A stretch of 64,000 nt of DNA from Nematostella vectensis (GCF_932526225.1 NC_064034.1:7302001-7366000), one strand, 5' to 3'. Positions 14,001 to 26,115 are shown, counted from the first letter of the stretch. Numbers and translations: made by a program. Notes: generated by a model not told the origin, from the sequence alone.

Positions 14001-17000
14001 ACGGTTGAAATACTGTATAGCCAGACATTTAGCTATGTAGCATTGACACATAAGTAAACTGCAAGACCCGAAAAGTTTTTTTTTACACATTTGTCCAGAT
14101 TTTTGTTCTCATGTGCATAAGAAATTTTTGTTCTCATGTGCATAAGAAATACTTATTGCAACACATATGTCTGTGCAATCTTGGAAACATATCTCTAACA
14201 GTCAATCAAATGTTTGTCTTTGTTATAGTTGCGTACAGTCAGTGGCAGCAGCCTGCTCCCTTGATGAATCAGAGCATGACACAAATTGCACAGCAGCCAG
14301 TGCCTTTGATGGGACAGGCCACCAACCAGCCCTACCCTGGATACACACCGGCACAGTATGCCTACCAGTACCAGCAACAGGCTGCAAACCCTCTGGGCCA
14401 GGTATTACACATAACCACAACAACCAGCAAACCCTCTGGGCCAGGTATTACACTTAACTACAACAACCAGCAATCCCTCTGGGCCAGGTATTACACTTAA
14501 CTACAACAACCAGCAATCCCTCTGGGCCAGGTATTACACTTAACCACAACAACCAGCAAACCCTCTGGGCCAGGTATTACACTTAACTACAACAACCAGC
14601 AATCCCTCTGGGCCAGGTATTACACTTAACCATAACAACCAGCAAACCCGCTGGGCCAGGTATTACACTTAACCACAACAACCAGCAATCCCTCTGGGCC
14701 AGGTATTACACTTAATTACAACAACCAGCAATCCCTCTGGGCCAGGTATTACACATAACCACAACAACCAGCAATCCCTCTGGGCCAGGTATTACACTTA
14801 ACCACAACAACCAGCAAACCCGCTGGGCCAGGTATTACACTTAACCACAACAACCAGCAAACCCTCTGGGCCAGGTATTACATATAAACACGACAACCAG
14901 CAAACCCTCTGGGCCAGGTATTACACATAACAACCAGCAAACCGTCTGGGCCAGGTATTACATATAACCACAACAACCAGCAAACCCTCTGGGCCAGGTA
15001 TTACACTTAACTACAACAACCAGCAAACCCTCTGGGCCAGGTATTACACATAACCACAACAACCAGCAATCCCTCTGGGCCAGGTATTACACTTAACTAC
15101 AACAACCAGCAAACCCTCTGGGCCAGGTATTACACTTAACTACAACAACCAGCAATCCCTCTGGGCCAGGTATTACACATAACCACAACAACCAGCAATC
15201 CCTCTGGGCCATGTATTACATATAAACACGACAACCAGCAATCCCTCTGGGCCAGGTATTACACATAACTACAGCAACCAGCAATCCCTCTGGGCCATGT
15301 ATTACACTTAACTACAACAACCAGCAATCCCTCTGGGCCAGGTATCACACATAACCACAACAACCAGCAATCCCTCTGGGCCAGGTATTACACATAACAA
15401 CCAGCAAACCGTCTGGGCCAGGTATTACACATAACCACGACAACCAGCAATCCCTCTGGGCCAGGTATTACACATAACCACAACAACCAGCAATCCCTCT
15501 GGGCCAGGTATTATACATAACCACAACAACTAGAAAACCCTCTGGGCCAGGTATTACACATAACCACAACAACCAGCAAACCCTCTGGGCCAGGTATTAC
15601 ACATAACTACAGCAACCAGCAATCCCTCTGGGCCATGTATTACACTTAACTACAACAACCAGCAATCCCTCTGGGCCAGGTATCACACATAACCACAACA
15701 ACCAGCAAACCCGCTGGGCCAGGTATTACATATAACAACCAGCAAACCCTCTGGGCCAGGTATTACATATAACAACCAGCAATCCCTCTGTGCTAGGTAT
15801 ACACATAACCACAACAACCAGCAAACCCGCTGGGCCAGGTATTACATATTTAATCACAGCAATCTTAACAATCCTCTGGGACTTAGATGCTTCGTACAAT
15901 GCAGATGCAACAGAAATTTTCAGGAGGTGGTGGAGGGAGAGGAATTTATCTACAGTAGGATATTGTAGATATAAAGGATATATTCATTCATTAGAATTAT
16001 TAAATATATATTTTTTTTTGGAAGGGGGGAGAGGGGGGCAAGTTGTAATGTATTACTCTGTAAATCTTTAAAATTAAGTGGTGATATATAATTACAAAAC
16101 TCAAAGTAATATGAATTGAGCCTGATTCAATGTAATTCTCTCTTCAGATTCAGCAGCAAGGAAGTGCCACAGCTGTTGTCAGTAGACAGTACCTAAGTGC
16201 ATACCCCAGTGCTGTTACATACTCACAGTCTCAGAACATAGGACTTTCTGCAACTGCATCACCTTCCCCCATCCCTCAGCACTCAGCAGCACCAGTCATG
16301 TACTCCAGCCAGGTAAACAATACCAAGTTCTTCCATGTCTTACTGATCCATACTTGATGATAAAGTGCTCTGTCTTGCCTGCACTGTTGTTTGCTTTGTT
16401 GCTACAGTTATTGCTTGTTGCCAGACTACTCTTCTACTGATTCAGATATTTATTTGGCACCAGTTCGTAGAGGTACAAAGTATGAATACAGCAGTTTTGG
16501 TGTTGATAACATCATACAAGCTCCCTGTTATTTCATGTCCAGGCTACTGATACATTCTGCTTGAGCCATAGTTCTCTAACTGATTTTAAACTTGTCCTAA
16601 CATGCTGATATACTTCCCCAGTATTGAGGTCCCAATACATGTCCCATACCCTATCCCTTTGGCTGTATTGTAGACCCCTCAAAACTGATGATGCCCTGTC
16701 CCTTTGAAAGTATTACAGACACCTCAAAACTGATGATGCCCTTACCCTTTGGCCCTTTTACAGACCCTTGAATACTAATGATGCCCTAATTCTTTGCACA
16801 TGTTGCCAGCCCTGTCATACTGATGTACACATTCGTATCCCTGTCAAACTCTTTTTTTTGTACTTCAGTACTGTCATCACTCAAATACTGCATACCTTAT
16901 TATACCTTAACTTTACATTTTTTTTAAGACATGCCATATAAGTTATTACTGTGGATCCCTGATAACTCCCCACTAACTGGAACTGACTTCAAATTCCCTA

Positions 17001-17415
17001 GAGACCATTTTTCAGTTATTTCTACTCAGGTAACTTGAACTCACTGCTCAATCAACCTGATTTCAAGTTTGTTTGAGAGTAATGTTTTGTCATTTCTATA
17101 CAACTCAAAGTCCTTGGGGGTTTGAGTTGACAGGGTTCCACTGTATTGTTACTCATTGTCCTATGTTGTGTGCCCTTTCGTCTGCTCTTGTTGTCAGTAC
17201 CTCCCTTGCCCTTGTCAAATGATGTTCCCTCCCCTGCCCTTACCCCCTAAAGATCCATTTCTCATTATACTGATGCATGTAATTTACTGTAGAATGCAGA
17301 AAGCCAGGGGGGAGCCAAGCGAGCCCTGGAAGGTGGCATGCCCTACATGGGGCAACATCCCATGCTAGGGATGGGTGGTGCCTACTATGACGGAAGCAAA
17401 CGCCCACGGTTCTAA
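5046..17415 (+). CDS. RAVER: Ribonucleoprotein PTB-binding protein (RAVER orthologue), 14 coding exons
   Basis: Exons: 5046-5204, 5433-5502, 6642-7120, 7234-7425, 7727-7849, 8278-8392, 9952-10067, 11499-11864, 11955-12143, 12753-13118, 13346-13418, 14229-14401, 16148-16312, 17293-17415. All have GT-AG ends and compatible phases, giving 902 aa. RRM1 starts at about residue 39 (KLVITGLPDNV) and is split over exons 1-3. RRM2 is ~113-190 (LLFVGNLP, KGYGFVEY). RRM3 is ~205-285 (LFVDRLP, RGFAFVDY). The order, spacing and phrases such as HSRTLFVDRLP match vertebrate RAVER1/2, nuclear co-regulators that bind PTB and act in splicing. SILGSQL after RRM3 resembles, but does not exactly match, the PTB-binding PRI motif. 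The rest is Pro/Gln-rich low complexity ending in KRPRF. Introns after exons 6 and 12 begin with minisatellites that copy the donor. Intron 2 (5503-6641) and the other unlisted introns show nothing notable. Confidence 0.93.
8333..9425 (+). repeat. 95-bp minisatellite spanning the exon 6 splice donor of RAVER
   Basis: Eleven intact copies of the donor (CTTAG followed by GTAAGAAGG) occur at 94-96 bp spacing, with GT at 8393, 8487, 8581 and so on to ~9341, plus a decayed last copy near 9430. Each unit holds about 60 nt of exon 6 sequence (coding for RAMIRGPISRVIRPPL-like text) and the first ~28 nt of the intron. Each unit also carries a C-rich tract and CCCTAG before the exon-like part, so every copy could in principle be read as a 47-nt mini-exon. 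Confidence 0.9.
10677..11421. mobile_element. Non-autonomous TIR element (~745 bp) in RAVER intron 7
   Basis: The ends are inverted copies: CCCTGTGCAAACTGCGCCA on the left matches the reverse complement of the right end, CCCATGCAAACTGCACCA. Subterminal segments containing CCAGCA and TGCTGG are repeated in both orientations. No coding capacity is visible. It lies wholly within an intron. Confidence 0.65.
12165..12513 (+). mobile_element. MITE family A, copy 1 (RAVER intron 9)
   Basis: About 350 bp, bounded by inverted termini of the type GACATGACGGAAAAACATG. The interior (for example AACACAAATAACGTGAGGC and GCTCAAATTTCAATGACA) is shared with copies at 29312-29668 and at 35282-37084 (the latter split). 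There is no coding capacity. Confidence 0.75.
14380..15850 (+). repeat. ~42-bp minisatellite spanning the exon 12 splice donor of RAVER
   Basis: About 34-35 copies of a unit that contains CAGCAAACCCTCTGGGCCAG followed by GTATTACACATAACC. The first copy is the true end of exon 12 (coding for QAANPLGQ) with its donor, so each unit repeats ~24 nt of exon plus ~18 nt of intron including the GT. Single-base variants (AATCCC for AAACCC, CATG for CAGG, occasional 15-nt deletions) mark sub-lineages within the array. Confidence 0.92.
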
Positions 17416-18296
17416 CCCTCCTGCTTCTACCCAAATCATGTAGTACTAGGACCATATTAGTAGTGATGAAGTACAAGTCTAATCCCAGGCTTTCTGATCA
17501 GGTGTTCTGTGGTTAAGAGCCCTGCACTTCATTATGATTAATCTCCAAGCAGTGAAGACCTGATAAGAACTCCTTGGACTAGTTTAGGTATATACATATC
17601 AGTAATTGTTTTATTCAACCAACATAAAACATAGTATTATTTAAATAGTTTACCAACCCATATATTTTATATTCATTATATCCAATAATCAATTTTTAGC
17701 CCATACTTCACAAGAATCATTTGCAGATATACCTTATTACAGTTTTGCAAATACTCTGAATCAACAGATTGTAGTAGGGTACCCTGATTTAGAAAAGAGG
17801 CTGGAGATGTGATTTTCATTAAACCCCACTCGAAATGTGTTTTTGAGAGCAGTCACTTAACAGATCACACCCAACTTAATGAATGTCTATCAGTTGAAAA
17901 TATCCCTCTTGTATTATCTTAATATACATATCTCACTGTATGTAAATCGTTTCCCCATCCATATACAGTATTTTAAAGTACTAAAAAGTACTGATAAAAC
18001 CTCTCTTCAAAAAGGTTTTTCTATTCTATACCCGCTCCTAACCCTCTCAAAATCCACTATCCGGGTATAACCCAGATCCTTTCCCTAATATATACCAGTC
18101 TGGAAACCCCCCCCTCCCCCCCCCAAAAAAAAAAACAAAAAAAAAACAATATGAGGAGAATGTCTGGTATTAAATGGTTCAGCCCGATTGGTACACAACT
18201 GAGAAAGTTTTCAGTAATAATTTACTACACTTGTTCAAACTTGCTCTTTGCCGTTGCATGCAGTTATTTGCCATGAACCCATAATAATGTTGGTGA

Positions 18297-18302
18297 AATA
18301 AA
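18297..18302 (+). terminator. Candidate polyadenylation signal for RAVER
   Basis: AATAAA followed by AAGATTTAG, about 880 bp beyond the RAVER stop. It is the first canonical hexamer I noticed on the plus strand in the 3' flank. Confidence 0.4.
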
Positions 18303-18455
18303 GATTTAGTAAAGATTTAGCATCAACGTTGAGGAGTTAATTGCTGATTGGAGACCATGACAAGTGTTTGTGTGGCGTTTATTCCCTTTAATAAGGTAGA
18401 TGGTATGTCATGTACAGTTATATGTAGTCTGGCTGGCTCTCATTATCGACCCATT

Positions 18456-18593
18456 AGCCTGCTAGCTGGCTCTCCGGAAATTCAGGATTCCTTTGGAAGG
18501 GGAAAGGAGAAACAAAAACATAGCGTTTTGCTGCCGGCTCTCCTTCCCTCTTCCACAGGAATCCCGAATCTCCGGGGAGCCGGCTAGCAGGCT
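18456..18593. repeat. Foldback inverted repeat
   Basis: AGCCTGCTAGCTGGCTCTCC on the left pairs with the reverse complement of GGAGCCGGCTAGCAGGCT on the right. The arms continue inward for ~50 bp through a GGATTCCT core. A weaker third piece (AGCAGCTAGCAGACTA) sits at about 18663-18680, suggesting a family of such foldbacks. Confidence 0.65.
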
Positions 18594-18599
18594 AGGCTC

Positions 18600-20320
18600 T
18601 TATTTCTTTGTGTGACACAGGATTCCCAATGTTCGGGAGAAAGCTTTTTCCATTGGGAATAAAAGCAGCTAGCAGACTATATGTAAACATTCTGTGTTAC
18701 TAATTTGTTGGCACTTTGGCTCTATATATGCTGTATAGAATATAAATGTAACCAATTTAATCATGTAGTACATTTATGGGTCATGGGTAATTAGAAACAG
18801 CTTTCTGCTACTTGACAATTTTGGTTCTTTTGCTGAATTACTCCCCACAATACCCCTCCCCAAAATGATTCAAGCAATTCTTTCTCTCTTGTTTTGCGCT
18901 CCAACTTTTTTTTTTAAATAACGTCTGAATAAAATATCCCTTCTTCTGAGGTGTGTGATCTGTGATCCTAGTGAAATCTATACGTCGATGATATGTGATT
19001 CTAGGAAATATCTATTCCTCTATAATAGGGATTCTAGGAAATGTCCATGCCTCAATAATCTATGATCCCTATAGAATATCAATGCCCCTACCAACTGTGA
19101 TTCATGCAATTTCACCGATACAACAATGCATTTTTTTAAGAAATGTAGTAACTCTATAATATGTAGCTCTATTACATATCCATACCTCATTAATCTGGTA
19201 TTCCCCGAAAAATCCTTGCAATGTGCTATCTCTACCCCATTTTTTTAACACATCGTTTCTGATCCCATTCACACCCCACAGTCTTTAATTGCTGGGCATG
19301 TCCATAACCCGCGGTTTGTAAATCTACCAAATACATACTCATACCTCCCAAAAAGCTGTTAAATTACTAAGAATATATCTATAGTATATCATATTTGGCT
19401 TAAGAAAAATTATTTAACCCCACAATTTAAGATTGCATAGAGAATTCCTATCCCTACATTATCATCGTATCTACAAAACTTTCTGGTACATTCAAAAGCA
19501 AAGGCGACACACAACAATTGTTCCCTTGTCGACTCCCCCCCCCTACTCCCCTTCACCGTCAAATGTGAACGCACACACCCATATCGAGGAAAAGAAATAT
19601 TATTTGTGTTTGATAGTCATACACAAACCGAGTGAGACTAGGTACGCTAACGATTTGGGTCAGGGATTTTCGTAGGAGAATTCCAAGAATAACCCTGATA
19701 GACACCAAATAGAAGCGTGTCACCCCTTTAGGCACAAAGTAGGCTTGTGTCATTATTCAAAGCCTTACAGCTACCAGTAAAACAAAGCTAGGGGCTGTCG
19801 TAAAAGCTTTGAAAGTATGAAACGCGTTCACACTTTAGAGAATTGTACTGAGAGTTTGGACGAAAAAGCAACTGTTTTCCGAAAGGCCAATACCTGCCTC
19901 TTTGAGGCCAAAATGAGTGGCTAAATAGCGGCATGTTCGCATCGGAATTCACATACAGGGCCGTAGCAGGGGGTGGGGCACTGGGGGCACACCCCCCCCC
20001 CCCCCAATATTTTACAAAAATTACAAGGAAATTACCAGTATAGGCGCGGCTGTTCCCCCCGTTGTTTTCTCAATGAAATATCTACGAACCCCGCGGATGT
20101 CCTCCCCATAAACCTCTGAGTGCCATTTCACAACAACCCAAAGGCTTTTCCATCGCGGAAACAAGGCACAAGAATAAAAATGATCAAAGCGTACGAAATA
20201 GAAGAAAGTAGAAAGAAAAGATTCTGGGCCATTTCGCGTTATCTTACATGACTCGAAATGGCCCCGTTGTAGTATGACAAATTGATGTGAGCCAGCGAAC
20301 ACATTGTACACGATACAGTG
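18600..20320. other. Non-coding stretch
   Basis: AT-rich sequence with loosely repeated phrases (ATGTGATTCTAGGAAAT types around 18960-19090) and a C-run near 19990-20005. No exon or RNA gene was recognised. Confidence 0.4.
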
Positions 20321-20520
20321 TTGTATTGGAGCATGCGCGGCCGTTACCTTGTCGCGTGGACTGGGTTCGATTCCCAGCTGAATCTACAATTGTTACGCTG
20401 GGGGCTGGAAGTTCTTTCTCGGGAACCTAAGGCGTCGCTGACAACCGGAACCGGAAGTGAGCGGTGTCCTGGGTATCCGAGGATGACCAAAGACCTTAAA
20501 CGCGAAATAAATTTTTAAAA
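20321..20520 (+). mobile_element. tRNA-derived SINE-like element
   Basis: GGGTTCGATTCCCAG at about 20367-20381 is an excellent RNA polymerase III B-box with flanking T-arm pairing, but the upstream part does not fold as a whole tRNA. The sequence continues into an unrelated body and ends in an A/T-rich AAATAAATTTT tail, as SINEs do. The phrase GGGTATCCGAGGATGAC near its end recurs in the foldback at 28943-29169. Confidence 0.5.
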
Positions 20521-21516
20521 GCTTGAAATACTTCTCAAAGTGGGAAGGGAAAAAGATAATCCAGAAGGTTTTTTCTGTGCTTGCCCCTATATTATAGTAT
20601 TGCTTGATAGGGGTCCAAGTGGGGCGGCAAGTATACCTTATAAAAACTCACAGCGAACTCATTCCGAATAAGGTAATGATCACTCTCCTTATATAGGCGT
20701 GACCGCGGCTCAAGAAGAAAACAGTTTTTCGCTAAATTTGATGTTTTCTTTTTTCTATTGTATTGTAGGTTCGCTAGAGTTTTGATGTGTCTTTATGTGT
20801 TTGTGTGGTTTCCAAGAACTAAGCAAACGGTTCATTACGTTCTTACTTTTTTTCAATGCATTTTCTCTCTAAACGGCTTGAATATGAACATGATACTATA
20901 ACGTAAATGGGTTTATGATTGTTAGACTTTTTTTTACCATTCTTATTCAATTTTCTGAACTCCTCATGTCACTTCGCGATATTATTAGTCTCGCTGCATG
21001 GTTTATGCTTCTAAAAACGCCTTGAACAGTAATTATTCTTGCTTTGCTGACATGTTCTGAATGGGCCATAAGGTCATTTGTCTCGGGGTGCCGAGAGTTC
21101 ATTGTCAACGTCTCGGGGGATTTATTTTAAGAGCTTAGACAAAGCAATTACCCAACAATACTGCTCAGCAAGCCTCCAATGCGAGTGTGTCTGCGTGATT
21201 TCACACCCGGGTGGCTTTGTTTGTGATAACGGTAGTAAACAGTGATGCTGTTACGGCAAAAGCTCAGGGAGAGATTGACATTGTCAGCAAATTAACACAC
21301 TGTGATGTGTTTATTGTATTCTTGAAGCTTGGTGATGGATAGCGAAAAGACGAGGTGCATGTAAAGCGATACAGTTCTGACTGAAGCCGGAGTAAAGCCT
21401 GTTTAACTTGAGCGATGATTCCCTCATACGGGATTAGAATGTCCGGCATGGCGGATACATGTACGTGGAGTTACCAGACAGCCTCGATGGGATTTGTTAA
21501 CTGCGTATAATGAATC
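20521..21516. other. 5' flank of the ankyrin-repeat gene
   Basis: No gene was recognised. It contains the presumed promoter and 5' UTR of the downstream gene, with no canonical TATA box that I would defend. Confidence 0.35.
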
Positions 21517-22566
21517 ATGTCCTTGCACCAGGCTATAACAAACGCACGCGTTCACCAAACACGTCTTCTTCTCGACATAGAAACCGATCCAAATACTCCG
21601 GATCACGACTCGAGGACACCTCTCATGCTCGCTTGCTTCATCGATAAAGAACACATCGGTTTACGAGTCACTAAAATGCTACTTGAGAAGGGCGCAAAAG
21701 TCAATAAAAAGGACAAACATGGACGAACGGCGTTATCCTACGCTGCCATGAATGGACGCGACAAGATCGTCCAAATACTACTTGAAGACATCGAGTACGA
21801 TATTAACTGCCCGGATGAGATCGGTAATACGCCGCTTATGTACGCCGCAATGTCCGGTAATGCCGCTGCATTAAGGCCTATTCTCGCTGTCCTACTCAAG
21901 TACAGATTAAGCGTGGATGTACGGAACGAAAAGGGCTTTTCCGCGTACTTACTTGCGGCCAAAATGGGACACTTTTACTGCGCGCACATCTTGAAAGCCG
22001 AGGGCTACGCTTCGGACAGAATTCGCGACACCGAGTACTTCTTGAGTGATAAGGAGTGGGTGCGTAAGACTCGTAAAGAGATCGAGCGACTTAAGATTAG
22101 TGAGCGGTCAACGGCGCTTTCGCCGCGTACCCCTACGCGGCCGCATACTTCACTTGAATTTCGAAAGTCCCCCCCTTCTCCTAGGGTACGAGCCGTCTCT
22201 AGACTCACTAATCGAAGTGAACCGCAACATATGAAGTACAATTCGTGGGTAAACACGGACGACAGTCCGCCCTCTCGAACGAGTAGCGCAAGTACTGTGC
22301 CGGGTGAGAGTCTCTTGGATTACGAGTCAACAGAAGTTACCGAGAAGATTCCTTCAGTAGCCCGCACGAAGACGCCAGATCTGCATGCTATACTGAGCCA
22401 TTACATGAGCGAGGACGTGTATAGACCAGTGAAGATAACTCCGTATAACACGAAGGCGAAAGAGGTCAGGTTTACAGAGGAAGAGACTGTTAAATCGGGC
22501 CGGGAGACGTCTAACAGACATCGTAAACAGTCCAAAGCAAATCGCAAGAGAACTGTGTACAAGTAG
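21517..22566 (+). CDS. Ankyrin-repeat protein, single exon, 349 aa
   Basis: An uninterrupted frame from ATG at 21517 to TAG. Residues ~1-165 hold about five ankyrin repeats, with the hallmark phrases RTPLMLAC, GRTALSYAAMNG, GNTPLMYAAMSG and the degenerate GFSAYLLAAKMG. The remaining ~180 residues are Ser/Thr/Arg-rich, with several SPP/SPR and RTPT sites, and look disordered. There is no signal peptide or membrane segment, so it is probably a cytoplasmic or nuclear scaffold. The layout (N-terminal ankyrin block, long basic tail, intronless) is reminiscent of the ANKRD34 group, but I cannot establish orthology. GC content is higher than in the flanks. A repeat array starts ~30 bp after the stop. 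Confidence 0.85.
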   Translation: MSLHQAITNARVHQTRLLLDIETDPNTPDHDSRTPLMLACFIDKEHIGLRVTKMLLEKGAKVNKKDKHGRTALSYAAMNGRDKIVQILLEDIEYDINCPDEIGNTPLMYAAMSGNAAALRPILAVLLKYRLSVDVRNEKGFSAYLLAAKMGHFYCAHILKAEGYASDRIRDTEYFLSDKEWVRKTRKEIERLKISERSTALSPRTPTRPHTSLEFRKSPPSPRVRAVSRLTNRSEPQHMKYNSWVNTDDSPPSRTSSASTVPGESLLDYESTEVTEKIPSVARTKTPDLHAILSHYMSEDVYRPVKITPYNTKAKEVRFTEEETVKSGRETSNRHRKQSKANRKRTVYK

Positions 22567-22597
22567 CCATTCCTTAACCCCACTGTACATTTTCTTT

Positions 22598-22822
22598 CTA
22601 AGCGTCTTTTGGCAACAAATTCAAAGGGGAGACGTTAGATAAAATTTCTACGCGTCTTTTAGCAACAAATTCAAAGGGGAGACGTTAGATAAAATTTCTA
22701 CGCGTCTTTTAGCAACAAATTCTAAGGGGAGACGTTAGATAAAATTTCTACGCGTCTTTTAGCAACAAATTCTAAGGGGAGACGTTAGATAAAATTTCTA
22801 CGCGTCTTTTAGCTAGAAATTT
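22598..22822 (+). repeat. 50-bp tandem array in the 3' flank of the ankyrin gene
   Basis: About 4.5 near-identical units of 50 bp, each with CGCGTCTTTTAGCAACAAAT and GGGGAGACGTTAGATAAAAT. AGACG and CGTCT in neighbouring halves can pair, so transcripts would carry four similar stem-loops in the 3' UTR. Confidence 0.85.
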
Positions 22823-23328
22823 AAAAGAAGAGGATATAATTTAATTTTTGTCGTTATGTTAATTTTAATTCACTTAAAATAAAAATAAAAATACTTTAAA
22901 AATACTATATATATTTCTGTCTAATATTGCATACTTTAAGGTCAAGATAACACATTCCAGCTATTTAATAATCTAAAGGGCTCCTTCACTTAATTAACTG
23001 ACCTCAAAGTAGTATCTTATTAGCTATACCGACTAACATGGCTAGACAATAATATTGCGAGTGAATATAACTTGGCGTCCTAACCCTCGAGTGTAAAAGG
23101 TAAAGTCGGACTTAACGTGTCTCTACTACTCAGAAGTGACAGCCGCAAATAAAGGTTTACCCGCGCTAACACCAAGGCAAACATCTCAATTGCGCGACCC
23201 GAGCTCATTGTTTATTCGGATACCGCGCTGAAGGTTCAGACAATACTAAGGAATTTTATTTCATTTTGAGGTGTAAAAAAAAAACCTTGCATACAAACCA
23301 CGACTGAATAAGATTTGACGGAAAACTT

Positions 23329-23419
23329 TGCGCATGCGCACTGCGAAGAGATGCTGAAAAAAGCCTCAATCTCTTACGTCATGTCACACGCTGTCAGCTG
23401 GCTGTACCACTCACGTGAC
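23329..23419. promoter_or_regulatory. Promoter-like cluster: NRF1, CRE and E-box motifs
   Basis: TGCGCATGCGCA (23329-23340) is a perfect palindromic NRF1 site, TTACGTCA (23374-23381) a CRE-type site, and TCACGTGAC (23411-23419) a USF/TFE-type E-box. Three strong CpG-containing motifs within 90 bp in AT-rich surroundings suggest a promoter. It would serve an unlocated gene. Confidence 0.4.
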
Positions 23420-23941
23420 CAGCTCATGCGACCAGGCCAGCTAATTGATTGATCACTCTAAACCAATGACAGACTGGCTCCGACAGGAACTGGGGGTGGG
23501 GGGGGGGGGGGGGGCTTGGAAAGCCGGGGGGGACTAAGCCTATTCTGACTTTCGACATTAAACAATCAACGGTCAAGCTGGCAGGAAAGAATTGACGAAA
23601 AAAGTGTTTAATAGAGAAAATGCAACTAATTATCCAGTCAAATGGCCATATGAAAAAAAGAATTTGAAGGATACATCTGTCTAATGCTTTGTAGGAACTG
23701 CTTTGTTTTTACAAGCTCGGAATATCGGCTCGACTTATTCACCTGGTGCGATGGTTGAAAACTTTATGGTTTAAGGAAAAGGCTACAAAACCAGCATCAT
23801 CATCAGGGAATTGTCGAGGCTCTGCACTACTATTCTCATCATGATGTCACAGAGCAAAAATCAAAAAAGAAAAGCTTTATTTATGATAGTTAAAATACGG
23901 AATTGTTCTCCTAAACGAGCGAACACCACAAGCCAAACAAC

Positions 23942-23954
23942 ATGGACAGTCAAG
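23942..23954 (+). CDS. Orphan candidate first coding exon (MDSQ, phase 1)
   Basis: ATGGACAGTCAAG followed by a strong donor GTGAGTTCC, about 530 bp downstream of the promoter-like cluster. No downstream exon was identified, so this is weak. It could be chance, or the start of a gene whose remaining exons are too short to see. Confidence 0.2.
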
Positions 23955-26115
23955 GTGAGTTCCGGACGAATATTTCAATTCAAAATAATGTGAATAGAAT
24001 ATATGAATCAAAACGTAATTCCTGTCATATTTCTTTTAAGTGTAATTCTTTTTGTTTGCAAATATTTCTGATAATAATCCTCAAACAAAACGATTTTCAT
24101 CGTTTTACAACCTCTCTGATTTTCCCGGTGTCACTATTCAATCATCTTGCTTCCACTGTGTTTTTAATTGGCTGAGAGATCAATTTCTTGAACGCTGATT
24201 GGATACTATTTTGGCACGCACTAAAACAGCTTCCCAGTTCTGTTATAATCGTAAAAGAAACTTTTCCTCAAATAAGATAAATACATCTACAAATAAAGAC
24301 TTATCTATCTAGCTCAGGTAAGAACGACCTTGATGACTCGTGTATACACAGTTGTGTTAGTAAAACTATGTATCATTAAGCTTATTTTTAAGTTGAGAAT
24401 TCATCTCCTGTCTATGCTGTTTTTGTCCTAAATTTCATGTTAAATACACAAAAACGTCAAAATTTATATATCTCGTTCTTTCTCATATACTTAAAGCCAA
24501 TATTGATCTGTTTCTGTTTGGTAAGGATACTAATCTAATCATCATTTGTTTTCCTCTATGTTTGTTCTCATGTTTTAAGAAAATTAGAAAATTGAAATAA
24601 CAGCGAGCAATTTTTTTCTGATTCAGGTGAACTGTTAATACCCAAAAGCCATGATGTGAGACTGAATAAAGGCATGGATGATGAGCAGCATATTTTAGCA
24701 AAATATTTAGCTTTCCTTTCTTCCCTTTAAAATATGTTTTTCTTTTTCAATCAATCTGCATTCTCCCCCTGGGAAAAATATTTTTTATGTTTGGTTGATA
24801 TTGCCCTAAAATTTTAGCAAATAAAATAAACAAAACTGTGATTTCTTTTTTCTTTTATTAGGGGGGGGGGGTGCCCCAAGTGCTATGCTCTTTTTATTCT
24901 TTTGTGGGATTCAAGCTACTTATGAGTAGCAATAATTTGATTCGCTATTTAGCATTCTTTGTGCATTTAAGATATTATAAAATAGATACATTCAAATTTA
25001 TTCAGAACCTACATTTCTGCGTTTTCGCCATATCTGCTATTGGGTAAAATTGTTGTTTACCATACCCATTCACCCAAAGAGACTCCCATAAAAACAGAAG
25101 GGGATGATCGATCTCAACCCTAAGGGATAACACTTTGGTTGTGGTCAGTAAGTCCTACCCCATAAGGTAGCACATTAGGTGTGGTCAAGCAATTTCTTTC
25201 CCTAAGCATTTTGAACACTCCCTAAGGAAAAGCAGTTAGCATAATTTCACACCCTTTAGATAGGACAAACAACCCCATCTGACTATTTTATGAGGAGCCC
25301 TCCCACTTCTTAGTGGATGCTGTAAAATAGGATTTCTCTTTTCTTATCTATGCTAACTTTTTCTGGAGTTTTAACTTGGAGGTTAACATTTAAGAATTAT
25401 ATAAGTGTGCTGTTAGACTGGAGTAGGAAAAGGATAGTGAATTGAAATATTTGTATTCACAAAGATTTGTAGTTGCATCTTCCAGCAATTTGGTACACCC
25501 GGACTGTGTTTCAAAAATGGCTGAAAATTTTCATCATAGGTATTTTTGGGTGCAAAATGTTGGGCTCTCTTGCTGCAAACATCTGCTGAAGTCTCTTGAT
25601 CTTCTAAGCTGTACTCAACAAAAAAAACGAGTAATGCTGTACATGGCAAGGCACATATATGTTAGATTATTTGATTATAGAAATGTAAAATAGGAAATAT
25701 CTGTTCAGTATTAGTTGTCTATCAAACGAAGCTACACAGAGCACTGTTAATAAATAAAAGTAAAATATCAGCAACATTTTTTTTTTGTTAAGCTGCAAAA
25801 GAAGTGTTGATTGGGAGGAGGTCCAGCATTTCATTACGATGGAAGAGATAGCTGAGATAAAATAAAATCCAGCTTAAACCGTGCATTTCAAACAAGCTAC
25901 TACAACTTTAAGACTCTGTATTTTGCATTGCATGCTCTATTTATACTGATCTTGATCCTCTGTAGTTTTTGGTATTGTTTTCCTACAGCGGGTGTGTCAA
26001 CGCCGCGTCGATTTGGTAGTGTCGTCAATTGAATCGTGATCTGGTGGCCGCTCTTCAGGTTTTTCTAACTAAAAGCCAGTTCTTTCATCATCTGACAGTG
26101 CTGGGTTGTCTCGCG

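Larger units (their letters stand above)
22831..26115. other. Non-coding stretch between the ankyrin gene and the channel gene
   Basis: It contains the 3' flanks of two convergent genes, a G-run at ~23496-23513, a promoter-like cluster at 23329-23419 and an orphan first-exon candidate. Otherwise it is AT-rich with no recognisable exons. Confidence 0.4.

Noticed and set aside
20321-20420. A functional tRNA gene
   Set aside because: Only the B-box/T-arm is convincing; I could not fold a D-arm, anticodon arm and acceptor stem, and the sequence continues into a SINE-like body.
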